The position numbers and the translations under genes are program-made. From positions 1-51,371 of the forward strand of contig JALXAM010000062.1 in NCBI GenBank assembly GCA_026992075.1: a stretch of DNA of 51,371 nt, given 5' to 3'. Source of the DNA: Sedimenticola sp. GTDB taxonomy: Bacteria; Pseudomonadota; Gammaproteobacteria; Chromatiales; Chromatiaceae. Under the pieces are notes generated by a model. That model saw nothing but the letters and a program-made list of their open reading frames with translations, was not told the origin of the DNA and did no database searches. Below, piece after piece: positions 18,535 through 28,002 of the stretch (position 1 is the first letter of the stretch; every line of letters starts with the position of its first letter).

Positions 18535-19530
18535 ATGAGCGGCAAATGCAAATCCTTTTCCGGCCCCCTGCTGGGACTCCTGGCCGGGTTGTTCACCAGC
18601 CTGGCGGTCCATGCCGCCGAGGTGGACAGTTTCACCGGCCGCCACCCATTACGTGACTCCGTCCCCTTCCTCAACCAGGTGGTGAACGTCTGGATGGAGG
18701 AGGCGGTAATCGAGGCCAACGAGCCTTCCCTGCTGGCCGATCTCACCGGCGAAAAGCAGGTGTGCGACGAGGAGAGGCTGTTCTCCGCGCTGCAGGACCG
18801 CCTGGCGGGCTACCTGATCGGCCAGTTGGAGAGCTTCGCCGACAAGAGCACCGCCCTGGACAGCATCCGAACTCCCTTCGATCGAAGCATCTACCGGGAT
18901 TTCGATTTCAGCGAGTCGCCCACCGTCATCCTCACCGAGCAGCTGGCGGTGCTGCTGCGCATGGGCGGGGTCTACCTGGGTTCCGACAAACTGGGGCACT
19001 TCTTCACCGAGGGCCACAGTTACTATCGGCGCTATCTGGAAAAGGACACCAGCTCGGCGCTGGAATATGGCGAACTCATGGAGAGCACTTTCTATGGCGA
19101 GCTCACCACCGGCATCTTCTCCTACGCGGACCTGGTGGCCAATCTCAACGGGTTGCGCTTCTGGAACAGCATCCTCGCCAAGAAGCCCGATCCCATCGAT
19201 ACAGGACATGAGGTGAAACCGCTCATCGGCTGCGTGCAGGGCAAGTGGCGCCGCCTGCGCCCTTTTGACTGGAAGGAGTATGTAGATTCCGCCTGGGACG
19301 AGGCGGTCAACTGCAATGTGTATGGCAGCAACAGCCTGCTGGTGAAGGCCAGTCATCGCATCCGCGAGGTCACCGGCGGCCGCGATTGTCCCTTGCTCCC
19401 GGTGGACAGAAGTAAATTGGAAAAGAAATACGGCCCCCTGCTACCCCTGGTGTTCAACGAGCAGGGACCCCGGGTGGTCCACTCCTTCGACCGGTTGCTG
19501 AAAGAGTACTGGAACGAGATCCTGCGGTGA
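18535..19530 (+). CDS. Unrecognised exported protein, 331 aa
   Basis: I do not recognise a family. A signal peptide is clear (residues 1 to about 27, hydrophobic LLGLLAGLFTSLAVHA). The mature protein is mostly soluble and predicted helical, with several cysteines (KQVCDEE, IGCVQGK, NCNVYG, RDCPLL) that could pair in the periplasm. A striking block, GGVYLGSDKLGHFFTEGHSYY (residues about 144-164), then YGELMESTFYGELTTGIFSYADL, looks conserved-domain-like and may bind a metal through its two His residues. The gene is followed by the element at 19547-19698, whose first stem-loop could end its transcript. Confidence 0.75.
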   Translation: MSGKCKSFSGPLLGLLAGLFTSLAVHAAEVDSFTGRHPLRDSVPFLNQVVNVWMEEAVIEANEPSLLADLTGEKQVCDEERLFSALQDRLAGYLIGQLESFADKSTALDSIRTPFDRSIYRDFDFSESPTVILTEQLAVLLRMGGVYLGSDKLGHFFTEGHSYYRRYLEKDTSSALEYGELMESTFYGELTTGIFSYADLVANLNGLRFWNSILAKKPDPIDTGHEVKPLIGCVQGKWRRLRPFDWKEYVDSAWDEAVNCNVYGSNSLLVKASHRIREVTGGRDCPLLPVDRSKLEKKYGPLLPLVFNEQGPRVVHSFDRLLKEYWNEILR

Positions 19531-19546
19531 CCGGCTCCCTGCCTAA

Positions 19547-19698
19547 GGAAGGCCTGAAAAATTCGGGCCTTTCTTCGGCACAAGGATGTGCCGGCAAAAT
19601 CGATCGCTGTAAGCGATTGATTTTGTAGCAAGCCGCAAACCGCGTTTGCGGCGCAGCGCGCCCTGATAAAGCCAAGGATGGCTTTTATCAGGGGTTCC
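19547..19698. mobile_element. 152-bp MITE-like element A, TSD CTAA
   Basis: This short non-coding element is flanked by perfect 4-bp direct repeats CTAA (19543-19546 and 19699-19702). Its ends are related inverted repeats: GGAAGGCCTGAAAAATTC at the left and, on the opposite strand, GGAACCCCTGATAAAAGCC at the right. Inside are four stem-loops: AAGGCCTGAA/TTCGGGCCTT; AAAATCGATCGCT/AGCGATTGATTTT; GCCGCAAAC/GTTTGCGGC; and CCCTGATAAAGCC/GGCTTTTATCAGGG. The CTAA target overlaps the stop codon of the neighbouring minus-strand gene, leaving it intact. The ends and the YTAR-like target suggest mobilisation by an IS5-group transposase (inference). No transposase is present in the window. Confidence 0.7.
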
Positions 19699-20730
19699 CT
19701 AACGACGGATCCTGCGAAGGGTGGCCTCGCTCCAGAAACCGGGCTTCACCCTTTCGTTCCAGAACACCTGCTCCTGGGACACGAAGGCCATTCCCTGCCG
19801 GCCATCCACCAGCTGGCGGCCGCTCCAGAAGCGCCAATACTGCGCCCTGGGATCTTTCAGCCCCATGCTGCGCCAATCCTTGTCGATCACCTTGATCGGC
19901 TTGCCGTTCTTGTAATAGACGCTCCGGTAGTCGGCGAAGGTGACGGGATCCACCCACTGAATGCGATAGTCGTACCACCAGTCGGTAAACCTGGTGGTGC
20001 TTCTGATCCGCAGCAGGCTCTTCCCCTTCAGGTCGCAACGGGCTCCCGGCAGATCCTTCAGATAGCGGTTCTTTGGCGGTTCGAGGAACCTCATCGGTTC
20101 CAGGCAATCGGGAAAAGGGGCGGATTCCAACCGCTCGTGGATCTCGTCGCCGGGACGGCGCAGGTAGATATCACCGTAGGTGAAAAGACTGCCGCCCCAA
20201 TGATCCCCCTGATCCGGCTGTGAATGACGGCGAATCTTGCGCAACGCCGGCAGCCAGACGGAAAAGGCGAGAGGCCGGGTTTCATCCTTGTAAGCGGTGA
20301 CCAGGATCCCGGTGCCCTTGAGCTTGCCCGACGTGAACTCCACCAGATCGCGGAAGGCGATGGGGCTCTCGGGCCCATAGTCATTGTTGAGATAGCGCAC
20401 CAGGGTGACCACCCGGACCCCCGCCTTTCCTCCGCTGTCCACCAGCACCACGGGCCGTTTACGGTCTCCGAAGCGGGCATTGCGCAGCGCCAGGAAATGG
20501 TTGACGAAATAGACCTGCTGCGCCACCTCTTCCCCGGTAAGGGGCGCATCCAAGGAAGGATAGGCCAATCCTTTCGACCCCGCGCCGGCCACCCCCCAGA
20601 GGAGCAGCCCCCAACCGAGCAGGCTCCATCGAACCCAACGCGAAGACGACGCCTCTCCCTCACCGCGGCGATCCCTGCGCTGGTGCCCCCAAAACTGCCG
20701 CCGACCCACTCTCACCTTGATTCCGCTCAC
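19699..20730 (-). CDS. Exported LolA-like (outer-membrane lipoprotein-sorting) protein
   Basis: A periplasmic protein of about 340 aa resembling the lipoprotein-sorting LolA-like family (PF17131 type). Support is in blocks such as FSVWLPALRKIRRHSQPDQGD, GGSLFTYGDIYLRRPGDE and ADYRSVYYKNGKPIKVIDKDW. A hydrophobic export segment (WSLLGWGLLLWGVAGAG) lies about 50 residues in from the assigned start. The start is uncertain: GTG at 20730 is used because further upstream the frame enters the promoter of the divergent tRNA. The stop TAG lies in the CTAA target duplication of the 152-bp element. Similar proteins often pair with RND-type exporters, but none is adjacent. Confidence 0.75.
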   Translation of the reverse strand: MSGIKVRVGRRQFWGHQRRDRRGEGEASSSRWVRWSLLGWGLLLWGVAGAGSKGLAYPSLDAPLTGEEVAQQVYFVNHFLALRNARFGDRKRPVVLVDSGGKAGVRVVTLVRYLNNDYGPESPIAFRDLVEFTSGKLKGTGILVTAYKDETRPLAFSVWLPALRKIRRHSQPDQGDHWGGSLFTYGDIYLRRPGDEIHERLESAPFPDCLEPMRFLEPPKNRYLKDLPGARCDLKGKSLLRIRSTTRFTDWWYDYRIQWVDPVTFADYRSVYYKNGKPIKVIDKDWRSMGLKDPRAQYWRFWSGRQLVDGRQGMAFVSQEQVFWNERVKPGFWSEATLRRIRR

Positions 20731-20777
20731 CTCTCGTCGCCGTTTCCATCCAGCTCCATGATGCCTCCATTTTGCAC

Positions 20778-20805
20778 TTGCAAAAAGCCGAAGTTCGAGT
20801 ATCAT
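20778..20805 (+). promoter_or_regulatory. Predicted sigma-70 promoter of initiator tRNA
   Basis: The sequence reads TTGCAA, 16 bases, then TATCAT, ending 13 bases before the mature tRNA 5' end. Both hexamers match the sigma-70 consensus at four of six positions. It faces the tRNA gene. Support is by motif and position only. Confidence 0.5.
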
Positions 20806-20818
20806 TTGCGCCGTCAAT

Positions 20819-20895
20819 TGCGGGGTGGAGCAGTCTGGCAGCTCGTCGGGCTCATAACCCGAAGGTCGCAGGTTCGAATCCTGCCCCCGCTACCA
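20819..20895 (+). tRNA. tRNA-fMet (CAT), initiator
   Basis: A full cloverleaf of 77 bases ending in encoded CCA. The anticodon stem has the three G:C pairs of initiator tRNA (GGGCTCATAACCC). Positions 1 and 72 do not pair (U1, U72), which permits formylation; the usual enterobacterial mismatch is C1-A72. The T arm is GCAGG TTCGAAT CCTGC and the D arm includes GGAGCAGTCTGGCAGCTC. A terminator follows at 20901. Confidence 0.95.
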
Positions 20896-20900
20896 AACCA

Positions 20901-20932
20901 AACCCAATCGCCGCCGGCGGTTGGGTTTTTTG
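20901..20932 (+). terminator. Rho-independent terminator after tRNA-fMet
   Basis: The hairpin AACCCAA-TCGCCGCCGGCGG-TTGGGTT is followed by a T-run, directly after the tRNA CCA. The stem is GC-rich and the layout is standard. Confidence 0.88.
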
Positions 20933-20959
20933 TTGTTCCGGACAGAAAAGGCAGGTTGC

Positions 20960-21142
20960 TCAGGAATCGGCTTGCTCTCCTTCCTGCCTCCGGAAACGCC
21001 GGATCGCCCGCACCAACGCCTTTCGGCCCAGCCGCACCATTTCATGGTCGCCCTCGGCTTCCTTGATGCGGATGAACTGGCGCCAGAAGCGAACCTCCTC
21101 GTCCAGATCCTCCAGCTCGTCTCGTCGATCCTTTTCGCTCAT
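20960..21142 (-). CDS. Small charged helical protein, 60 aa
   Basis: The frame encodes MSEKDRRDELEDLDEEVRFW... with alternating acidic and basic helices (IRIKEAEGDHEM, RKALVRAIRRFRR). No family is recognised. It is probably a real gene because it fills the space between the tRNA terminator and the divergent acnA region with no competing frame, and its composition is protein-like. The ATG is at 21142; the ribosome site is weak. A perfect 14-bp palindrome lies 46 bases upstream and could be its operator. Confidence 0.5.
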   Translation of the reverse strand: MSEKDRRDELEDLDEEVRFWRQFIRIKEAEGDHEMVRLGRKALVRAIRRFRRQEGEQADS

Positions 21143-21187
21143 GTGTCCAAGTTAGCGCCTTTGTGCCAACATTGCTTGATAATACGC

Positions 21188-21201
21188 GTCAAAATTTTGA
21201 C
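21188..21201. promoter_or_regulatory. 14-bp perfect palindrome GTCAAAATTTTGAC
   Basis: The sequence GTCAAAATTTTGAC reads identically on both strands and lies in an AT-rich island (AATACGCGTCAAAATTTTGA) within otherwise GC-rich DNA, between the divergent 60-aa gene and acnA. Its form suits a dimeric regulator's operator; the regulator is unknown. It is 199 bases upstream of the acnA start. Confidence 0.45.
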
Positions 21202-21399
21202 CGATAATGCCATTTCGCTTCTCACTGCAGGTCCCAGGCTTACGCCTTCAGCCAAGGAACAGGTGAACCCTTCTCCTGCGCCGGGCTGTCCAGATCGCTC
21301 GCACCCGAATCGCTGTGGCTGGCACACAAGGTTTTCAGACAAGTCCTCGTGATAGAATCGGCGGCCGATTTTTTCGACCTGCCACGGAGTTCCGCATCC

Positions 21400-24066
<2,667 letters not shown>

Positions 24067-24079
24067 AGTAAGGAGTTTT

Positions 24080-24129
24080 GATCCCCTCACCCCCGGGCTA
24101 CCTGGGAGAGAGGCTGAGGTGAGGGGATC
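24080..24129. repeat. R1 repeat after acnA
   Basis: A single degenerate R1 palindrome: GATCCCCTCACCCCCGGG...GAGGTGAGGGGATC. The ends GATCCCCTCAC/GTGAGGGGATC are perfect inverted repeats. It lies 13 bases past the acnA stop and 31 bases before the DUF1538 operon, so it could act as a weak terminator or a 3'-end protecting hairpin. Confidence 0.8.
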
Positions 24130-24160
24130 GCCACCAACCTTCTGTTATGCTTGCAAAGCG

Positions 24161-24901
24161 ATGAACACCAGCTCCCTTCCCGCCTTCCTGCAAGCCCTGG
24201 CGCAGAGCCTCAAGGACCTGGCACCCATTCTGCTGGTCATCACTTTTTTCCAGGTGGGCGTCATCCACCAGCCACTGCCCGATCTGCTCGACATGCTGCT
24301 GGGCACCGGCTTCATCGTCATCGGACTCACCCTTTTCGTACAAGGACTGGAATCGGGCCTCTTTCCCATCGGCAGCGCCATGGCCCACTCCTTTGCCCGC
24401 AAGGGCAGCCTCACCTGGCTGCTCCTGTTTGCTTTCGCTCTGGGATTCGGCACGACGGTGGCGGAACCGGCACTCATCGCCGTAGCCGGTGAAGCCGCGG
24501 AGGTGGCGGCGGAAGGAGGGCTGATCGAAGATGACCCCGACGCCATGGCGCTCTATGCGCGGGGGCTGCGCTACACCGTAGCCCTCTCGGTGGGGATTGC
24601 CATCGCGCTGGGCGTACTGCGGATCGTGCGTGGCTGGCCGGTGCACTACCTCATCATCGGTGGCTACATTGGGGTCATCGTCATGACCCTGTTCGCGCCA
24701 CGGGAAATCATCGGTATCGCCTACGACTCGGGAGGCGTCACCACCTCCACCATCACCGTGCCCCTGGTCACCGCCCTGGGGGTGGGACTGGCTTCCTCCA
24801 TCAAGGGACGAAACCCCATGGTGGACGGCTTCGGCCTGATCGCCTTCGCCTCCCTCACCCCAATGATCTTCGTCATGGCTTACGGGATGCTGATCCGATG
24901 A
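24161..24901 (+). CDS. DUF1538-family membrane protein, first subunit
   Basis: An integral membrane protein of 246 aa with about six or seven hydrophobic segments. It has the DUF1538 signatures [18 protein letters not shown] and [20 protein letters not shown], and then [20 protein letters not shown]1538 proteins are thought to be transporters, but no substrate is established. The two halves of this system are separate, related genes: the same TTVAEPAL and [11 protein letters not shown] motifs recur in the next gene, so the pair probably forms a heterodimer or pseudo-symmetric complex. The ATG at 24161 follows the R1 repeat; its stop overlaps the next start (ATGA). Confidence 0.87.
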   Translation: MNTSSLPAFLQALAQSLKDLAPILLVITFFQVGVIHQPLPDLLDMLLGTGFIVIGLTLFVQGLESGLFPIGSAMAHSFARKGSLTWLLLFAFALGFGTTVAEPALIAVAGEAAEVAAEGGLIEDDPDAMALYARGLRYTVALSVGIAIALGVLRIVRGWPVHYLIIGGYIGVIVMTLFAPREIIGIAYDSGGVTTSTITVPLVTALGVGLASSIKGRNPMVDGFGLIAFASLTPMIFVMAYGMLIR

Positions 24902-25692
24902 ATGTCCTGCTCGGTCTAGCTCATACCACCCTGGTCACGCTTCTGGACGTACTGCCCATCGCTCTCGTTCTCTTCGGTTTCCAGGTTTTTGTGCTGCGCC
25001 GCCCCATCCCGAACCTGAAAAGGATGCTACTGGGTTTTTTCTATGTGCTGGTCGGACTGGCTTTCTTCCTGGAAGGGCTGGATCTGGCACTCTTTCCCCT
25101 GGGCAGGGCCATGGCGCAACAACTCACCGATCCGGAATTCCTTCTGGGCCTCGGCGCCACCTCGGAACACATGGGGAATCTGCACTGGTCCGATTACTAC
25201 TGGGTCTACCTGTTCGCCTTCGCCATCGGCTTCGCCACCACGGTGGCGGAACCCGCCCTGCTGGCAGTGGCCATCAAGGCCAACGAGGTATCGGGCGGTG
25301 CCATCGGGATCTGGGGTCTGCGCAGTTCGGTGGCGCTGGGGGTGGCCATCGGCCTTGTGCTGGGCACCTGGCGCATCATCACCGGTTACCCTATCCACTG
25401 GTTCATCGTCGCCGGCTATGTGGTGGTGGTGATCCAAACCATTTTCGCGCCCCGCCTCATCGTGCCTCTGGCCTATGATTCGGGAGGCGTCACCACCTCC
25501 ACCGTCACCGTACCGCTGGTGGCGGCCCTGGGGCTGGGGCTGGCCAGCCATGTACCGGGACGCAGCCCCATGCTGGACGGCTTCGGGCTCATCGCCTTTG
25601 CCAGCCTGTTCCCAATGATGACAGTGATGGCCCACGCCCAGATCGCCCAATGGCGCGCAAAACGCAAGATTTCCATCCAGGGAGAACACTGA
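24898..25692 (+). CDS. DUF1538-family membrane protein, second subunit
   Basis: A 264-aa membrane protein paralogous to the upstream gene: [39 protein letters not shown] and [20 protein letters not shown] are shared. It also has a more hydrophilic loop ([20 protein letters not shown]) and a basic cytoplasmic tail. The ATGA overlap with the first gene implies coupled translation, hence equal amounts. It is followed by a PII-like and a CBS-domain gene, suggesting regulation by a nucleotide or nitrogen/energy signal. Confidence 0.87.
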   Translation: MNVLLGLAHTTLVTLLDVLPIALVLFGFQVFVLRRPIPNLKRMLLGFFYVLVGLAFFLEGLDLALFPLGRAMAQQLTDPEFLLGLGATSEHMGNLHWSDYYWVYLFAFAIGFATTVAEPALLAVAIKANEVSGGAIGIWGLRSSVALGVAIGLVLGTWRIITGYPIHWFIVAGYVVVVIQTIFAPRLIVPLAYDSGGVTTSTVTVPLVAALGLGLASHVPGRSPMLDGFGLIAFASLFPMMTVMAHAQIAQWRAKRKISIQGEH

Positions 25693-25693
25693 C

Positions 25694-26044
25694 ATGCATT
25701 TCAAGCTCATCGTCACCTTCGTGGAAGACGACAAGACCGACCGCATCATGGAAGCGGCCCGGGAAGCGGGAGCCACCGGCGCCACCATCATCAACAACGC
25801 ACGGGGCGAGGGTCTCAAGGGCAGCAAGACTTTTTTCGGCCTGCAACTGGAGACCCAGCGGGACGTGCTCATGTTCCTGGTGGAAGAGCACATGGCCAGG
25901 GAGATCCTGGAGACCATCTGCAAGGTGGGAGAATTCGATGCCAGACCCGGCACCGGCATCGCTTTTCAGATCGACGTGGAGGATGCCCTGGGTATCAGTC
26001 AGCAAGCCAACGTCCTCATCGAGAAAGTGGAGAAAGAGCTGTGA
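25694..26044 (+). CDS. PII-like signalling protein
   Basis: A 116-aa protein with the PII (GlnB) ferredoxin-like fold pattern: MHFKLIVTFVEDDKTDRIMEAAREAGATGATII, then a short T-loop-like segment (NNARGEGLKGSKTFFG), then DVLMFLVEEHMAREILETI and GTGIAFQIDVEDALGI. It lacks the canonical uridylylated Tyr and the classical T-loop sequence, so it belongs with the diverse PII-like group associated with transporters. It starts 1 base after the second DUF1538 stop. Ligand and target are unknown; binding to the CBS or DUF1538 partner is inferred from gene order. Confidence 0.85.
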   Translation: MHFKLIVTFVEDDKTDRIMEAAREAGATGATIINNARGEGLKGSKTFFGLQLETQRDVLMFLVEEHMAREILETICKVGEFDARPGTGIAFQIDVEDALGISQQANVLIEKVEKEL

Positions 26045-26445
26045 GCGAACGCAAGCGAATCCGCGTCCGTGACGTGATGAAAGAGAAATTCGACCTGGTG
26101 CATGGCCTGGCCACCGTGGCCGAGGCCCTGCAGCAGATGGCCCACGTGGAGACCAAGTGCCTGATCGTGGAAAAGCGCCACGAGCATGACGAGTACGGTT
26201 TGGTAATGCTCTCCGACATCTCCAAGAAGGTGCTGGCCAAGGACCGGGCACCGGAGCGGGTGAACATCTACGAGATCATGGCCAAGCCGGTGATCACCGT
26301 GGATCCCGAGATGGACATCCGTTACTGTGCCCGCCTCTTCGAACGTTTCGGCATCAGCCGCGCCCCGGTGGTGGAGAACCGAAGGATCATCGGCATCGTC
26401 AGCCACACCGACATGGTGCTGCGGGGCCTGGTGAAGCTGCTCTGA
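26041..26445 (+). CDS. CBS-domain-pair protein
   Basis: A 134-aa protein with two CBS repeats. The first begins VRDVMKEKFDLVHGLATVAEALQQM, with LIVEKRHEHDEYGLVMLSD, and the second IYEIMAKPVITVDPEMDIRYCARLF with VVENRRIIGIVSHTDMV. CBS pairs usually bind adenine nucleotides as energy sensors and act on channels or transporters. The GTG start overlaps the end of the PII-like gene (GTGA). It ends the DUF1538-DUF1538-PII-CBS unit; the next feature is the tRNA-Asn promoter. Confidence 0.9.
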   Translation: MSERKRIRVRDVMKEKFDLVHGLATVAEALQQMAHVETKCLIVEKRHEHDEYGLVMLSDISKKVLAKDRAPERVNIYEIMAKPVITVDPEMDIRYCARLFERFGISRAPVVENRRIIGIVSHTDMVLRGLVKLL

Positions 26446-26464
26446 GGCCGCCGCCAGCCCGCTA

Positions 26465-26493
26465 TTGACCTGCCGATGCACGGAAAGTAAGAT
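26465..26493 (+). promoter_or_regulatory. Predicted promoter of tRNA-Asn
   Basis: TTGACC, a 17-base spacer, then TAAGAT, 17 bases before the tRNA 5' end. The discriminator downstream is GC-rich (ACGCGCC), as in stringently controlled stable-RNA promoters. Both hexamers and the spacing are near consensus. Confidence 0.8.
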
Positions 26494-26509
26494 ACGCGCC
26501 TCGACCTAT

Positions 26510-26585
26510 TCCGCCATAGCTCAGTTGGTAGAGCAACGGACTGTTAATCCGTGGGTCGCTGGTTCGAGCCCAGCTGGCGGAGCCA
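26510..26585 (+). tRNA. tRNA-Asn (GTT)
   Basis: A 76-base cloverleaf with acceptor stem TCCGCCA/TGGCGGA, anticodon loop CTGTTAATC (GTT), T arm CTGG TTCGAGC CCAG and encoded CCA (discriminator G). It is followed by a terminator at 26605. Confidence 0.96.
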
Positions 26586-26604
26586 AACATTTCAAGGACT
26601 TGCG

Positions 26605-26632
26605 AAACCCCACCATCCGGTGGGGTTTTTTT
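26605..26632 (+). terminator. Rho-independent terminator after tRNA-Asn
   Basis: The hairpin AAACCCCACC-ATCC-GGTGGGGTTT continues into a run of T. It lies 20 bases after the CCA end of the tRNA. Confidence 0.9.
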
Positions 26633-26709
26633 AATGGGACGCCTCTTCAGGCCAATAGGGTGCATTCGCACGATATTGCCATAAACCCTGCATACGCAGG
26701 AGAAAAGAG

Positions 26710-27231
26710 ATGGCGGCCCAAGCGCGCGCAATCGCCGGAGAAGGCCCGGGTGCTGGCCGAGACCACGTTGAACGCAGCCAGGGGGCTCGGCGTCACCCAG
26801 TCGGAGCTGCGGAAGATCGTCGGCAAGCACCCGAGCAACATCCGGCGCCACGGGATCGACCCGGAGAGCAAGAGCGGTGAACTGGTGCTGCTGGTCCGGC
26901 TCTACCGGAGCCTGTTCGCCCTTCTCGGTGGCGACACCGGGGCCATGCGCCACTGGATGCGCACTGCCAACCGGGACACCGGCGGCGTTCCCACCGAGCA
27001 GGTCCGTACCGTCCAGGGAGCCTCTGATCTAATCCTGGACGAAGCAGATTGTACTCCTCTGGTTCGAGTACAAGGCAAAGTTCGCAGCCAATAGCAGGCT
27101 ATTGGCGAGAACTTCAACGCAGTAATCGGGCCGGAGGGGGACAAGATGCGAGTTCATGGATCAGATCAGAGGCTCCCCAGGATCTCGCCGAAGCAGTGGC
27201 CTACCTCGATGCCCTCCAGGGGAGCCCGTGA
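26710..27231 (+). pseudogene. Broken DUF2384/MbcA-ParS-type antitoxin gene, split by element B
   Basis: The frame encodes EKARVLAETTLNAARGLGVT, QSELRKIVGKHPSNIRRHG, a VLLVRLYRSLFALLGGD helix and MRHWMRTANRDTGGVP, matching DUF2384-type antitoxins of RES- or similar toxin systems. A 160-bp palindromic element (27017-27176) interrupts the gene after TVQ. Joining the flanking sequence and dropping one copy of the CCAG target gives VRTVQDLAEAVAYLDALQ, the expected family tail, ending at 27231. The upstream end is also unclear: the best ribosome site (AGGAGAAAAGAG, ATG at 26710) is one base out of phase with the rest, with a GCGCGCGC tract between. Without the element the product would be about 120 residues. 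Confidence 0.7.
27017..27176. mobile_element. 160-bp palindromic MITE, copy B, TSD CCAG
   Basis: This non-coding element is flanked by perfect 4-bp direct repeats CCAG (27013-27016 and 27177-27180). Its inverted termini are GGAGCCTCTGATCTAATCC and, on the other strand, GGAGCCTCTGATCTGATCC. The whole element is an imperfect palindrome centred on CCAATAGCAGGCTATTGG, so the RNA or single-stranded DNA can form one hairpin of about 78 pairs with mismatches. It is near-identical to copy C at 37170-37329. It interrupts an antitoxin gene. No transposase is encoded. Confidence 0.85.
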
Positions 27232-27305
27232 ACCCCTGGCGGGAGCTGGTGCGTAACAGGCCACAGGAGACCCTCAAGGGCACCTTGCCCCTCCCATCGC
27301 CCTGA
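27228..27305 (+). pseudogene. 25-codon remnant overlapping the antitoxin stop
   Basis: A short frame (VNPWRELVRNRPQETLKGTL...) starts with GTG overlapping the antitoxin stop as GTGA, a typical toxin-antitoxin junction, but ends after 25 codons. It may be the truncated start of the cognate toxin or second gene. No toxin family can be named. Confidence 0.35.
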
Positions 27306-27387
27306 AACACGAAATCCTCCGCAGTCAGCGGCGGGGAAGGCTTCGACCCCGTGGTTGAGTGACCGTGCGGGCGGGAGCCACGCCCCT

Positions 27388-27939
27388 TCAGACCGCCAGC
27401 AGGTGCTCCCGGTAATAGGCCAGTTCGGCAATGGACTCGCGGATATCGTCCATGGCCAGGTGGCTGTTTTTCTTCTCGAAGCCATCGACGATGTCCGGCT
27501 TCCAGCGTCTTGCCAGCTCCTTCAGCGTGCTTACGTCGAGATTGCGGTAATGAAAATGGGCCTCCAGCCGCGGCATCAGCCGCGCCAGGAAACGGCGGTC
27601 CTGGCAGATGCTGTTGCCGCACATGGGCGATTCCCCCGGTGGCACCCACTGGCGCAGGAAGGCCAGGGTCGCCTCCTCGGCGCGAGCCAGATCGTAACTG
27701 CTGTTGCGCACCCGCTCCACCAGGCCCGACTGCCCATGCTGACGGGTGTTCCACTCGTCCATCTCCATGAGCACCGTTTCTGGCTGGTGGATGGCGATCA
27801 CCGGCCCTTCTGCCAACACCTCGAGGTTGTTGTCGGTGATTATGGTGGCGATCTCGATGATCTGGTCCCGGAAAGGGTCCAGACCGGTCATCTCCAGATC
27901 GATCCAGATGAGGTTGTCCTTGGAAGGCTGGGGCTGCAT
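27388..27939 (-). CDS. orn: Oligoribonuclease
   Basis: A DEDDh 3'-5' exonuclease that degrades 2-5-mer RNAs, including pGpG from c-di-GMP breakdown. The 183-aa protein has [20 protein letters not shown] (DxE motif), [20 protein letters not shown], and the C-terminal motif with [18 protein letters not shown] (H-x4-D). The ATG at 27939 is the family start. It diverges from an M48 protease gene with 63 bases between starts. Orn links functionally to the GGDEF-EAL protein in this window, which would produce pGpG. Confidence 0.95.
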   Translation of the reverse strand: MQPQPSKDNLIWIDLEMTGLDPFRDQIIEIATIITDNNLEVLAEGPVIAIHQPETVLMEMDEWNTRQHGQSGLVERVRNSSYDLARAEEATLAFLRQWVPPGESPMCGNSICQDRRFLARLMPRLEAHFHYRNLDVSTLKELARRWKPDIVDGFEKKNSHLAMDDIRESIAELAYYREHLLAV

Positions 27940-28002
27940 GAAATTTTCCCTGGGCGAATAAGGGGGGCATTGTACCCGCGCCGGGCTAAAATGGGAGTCC
28001 TC

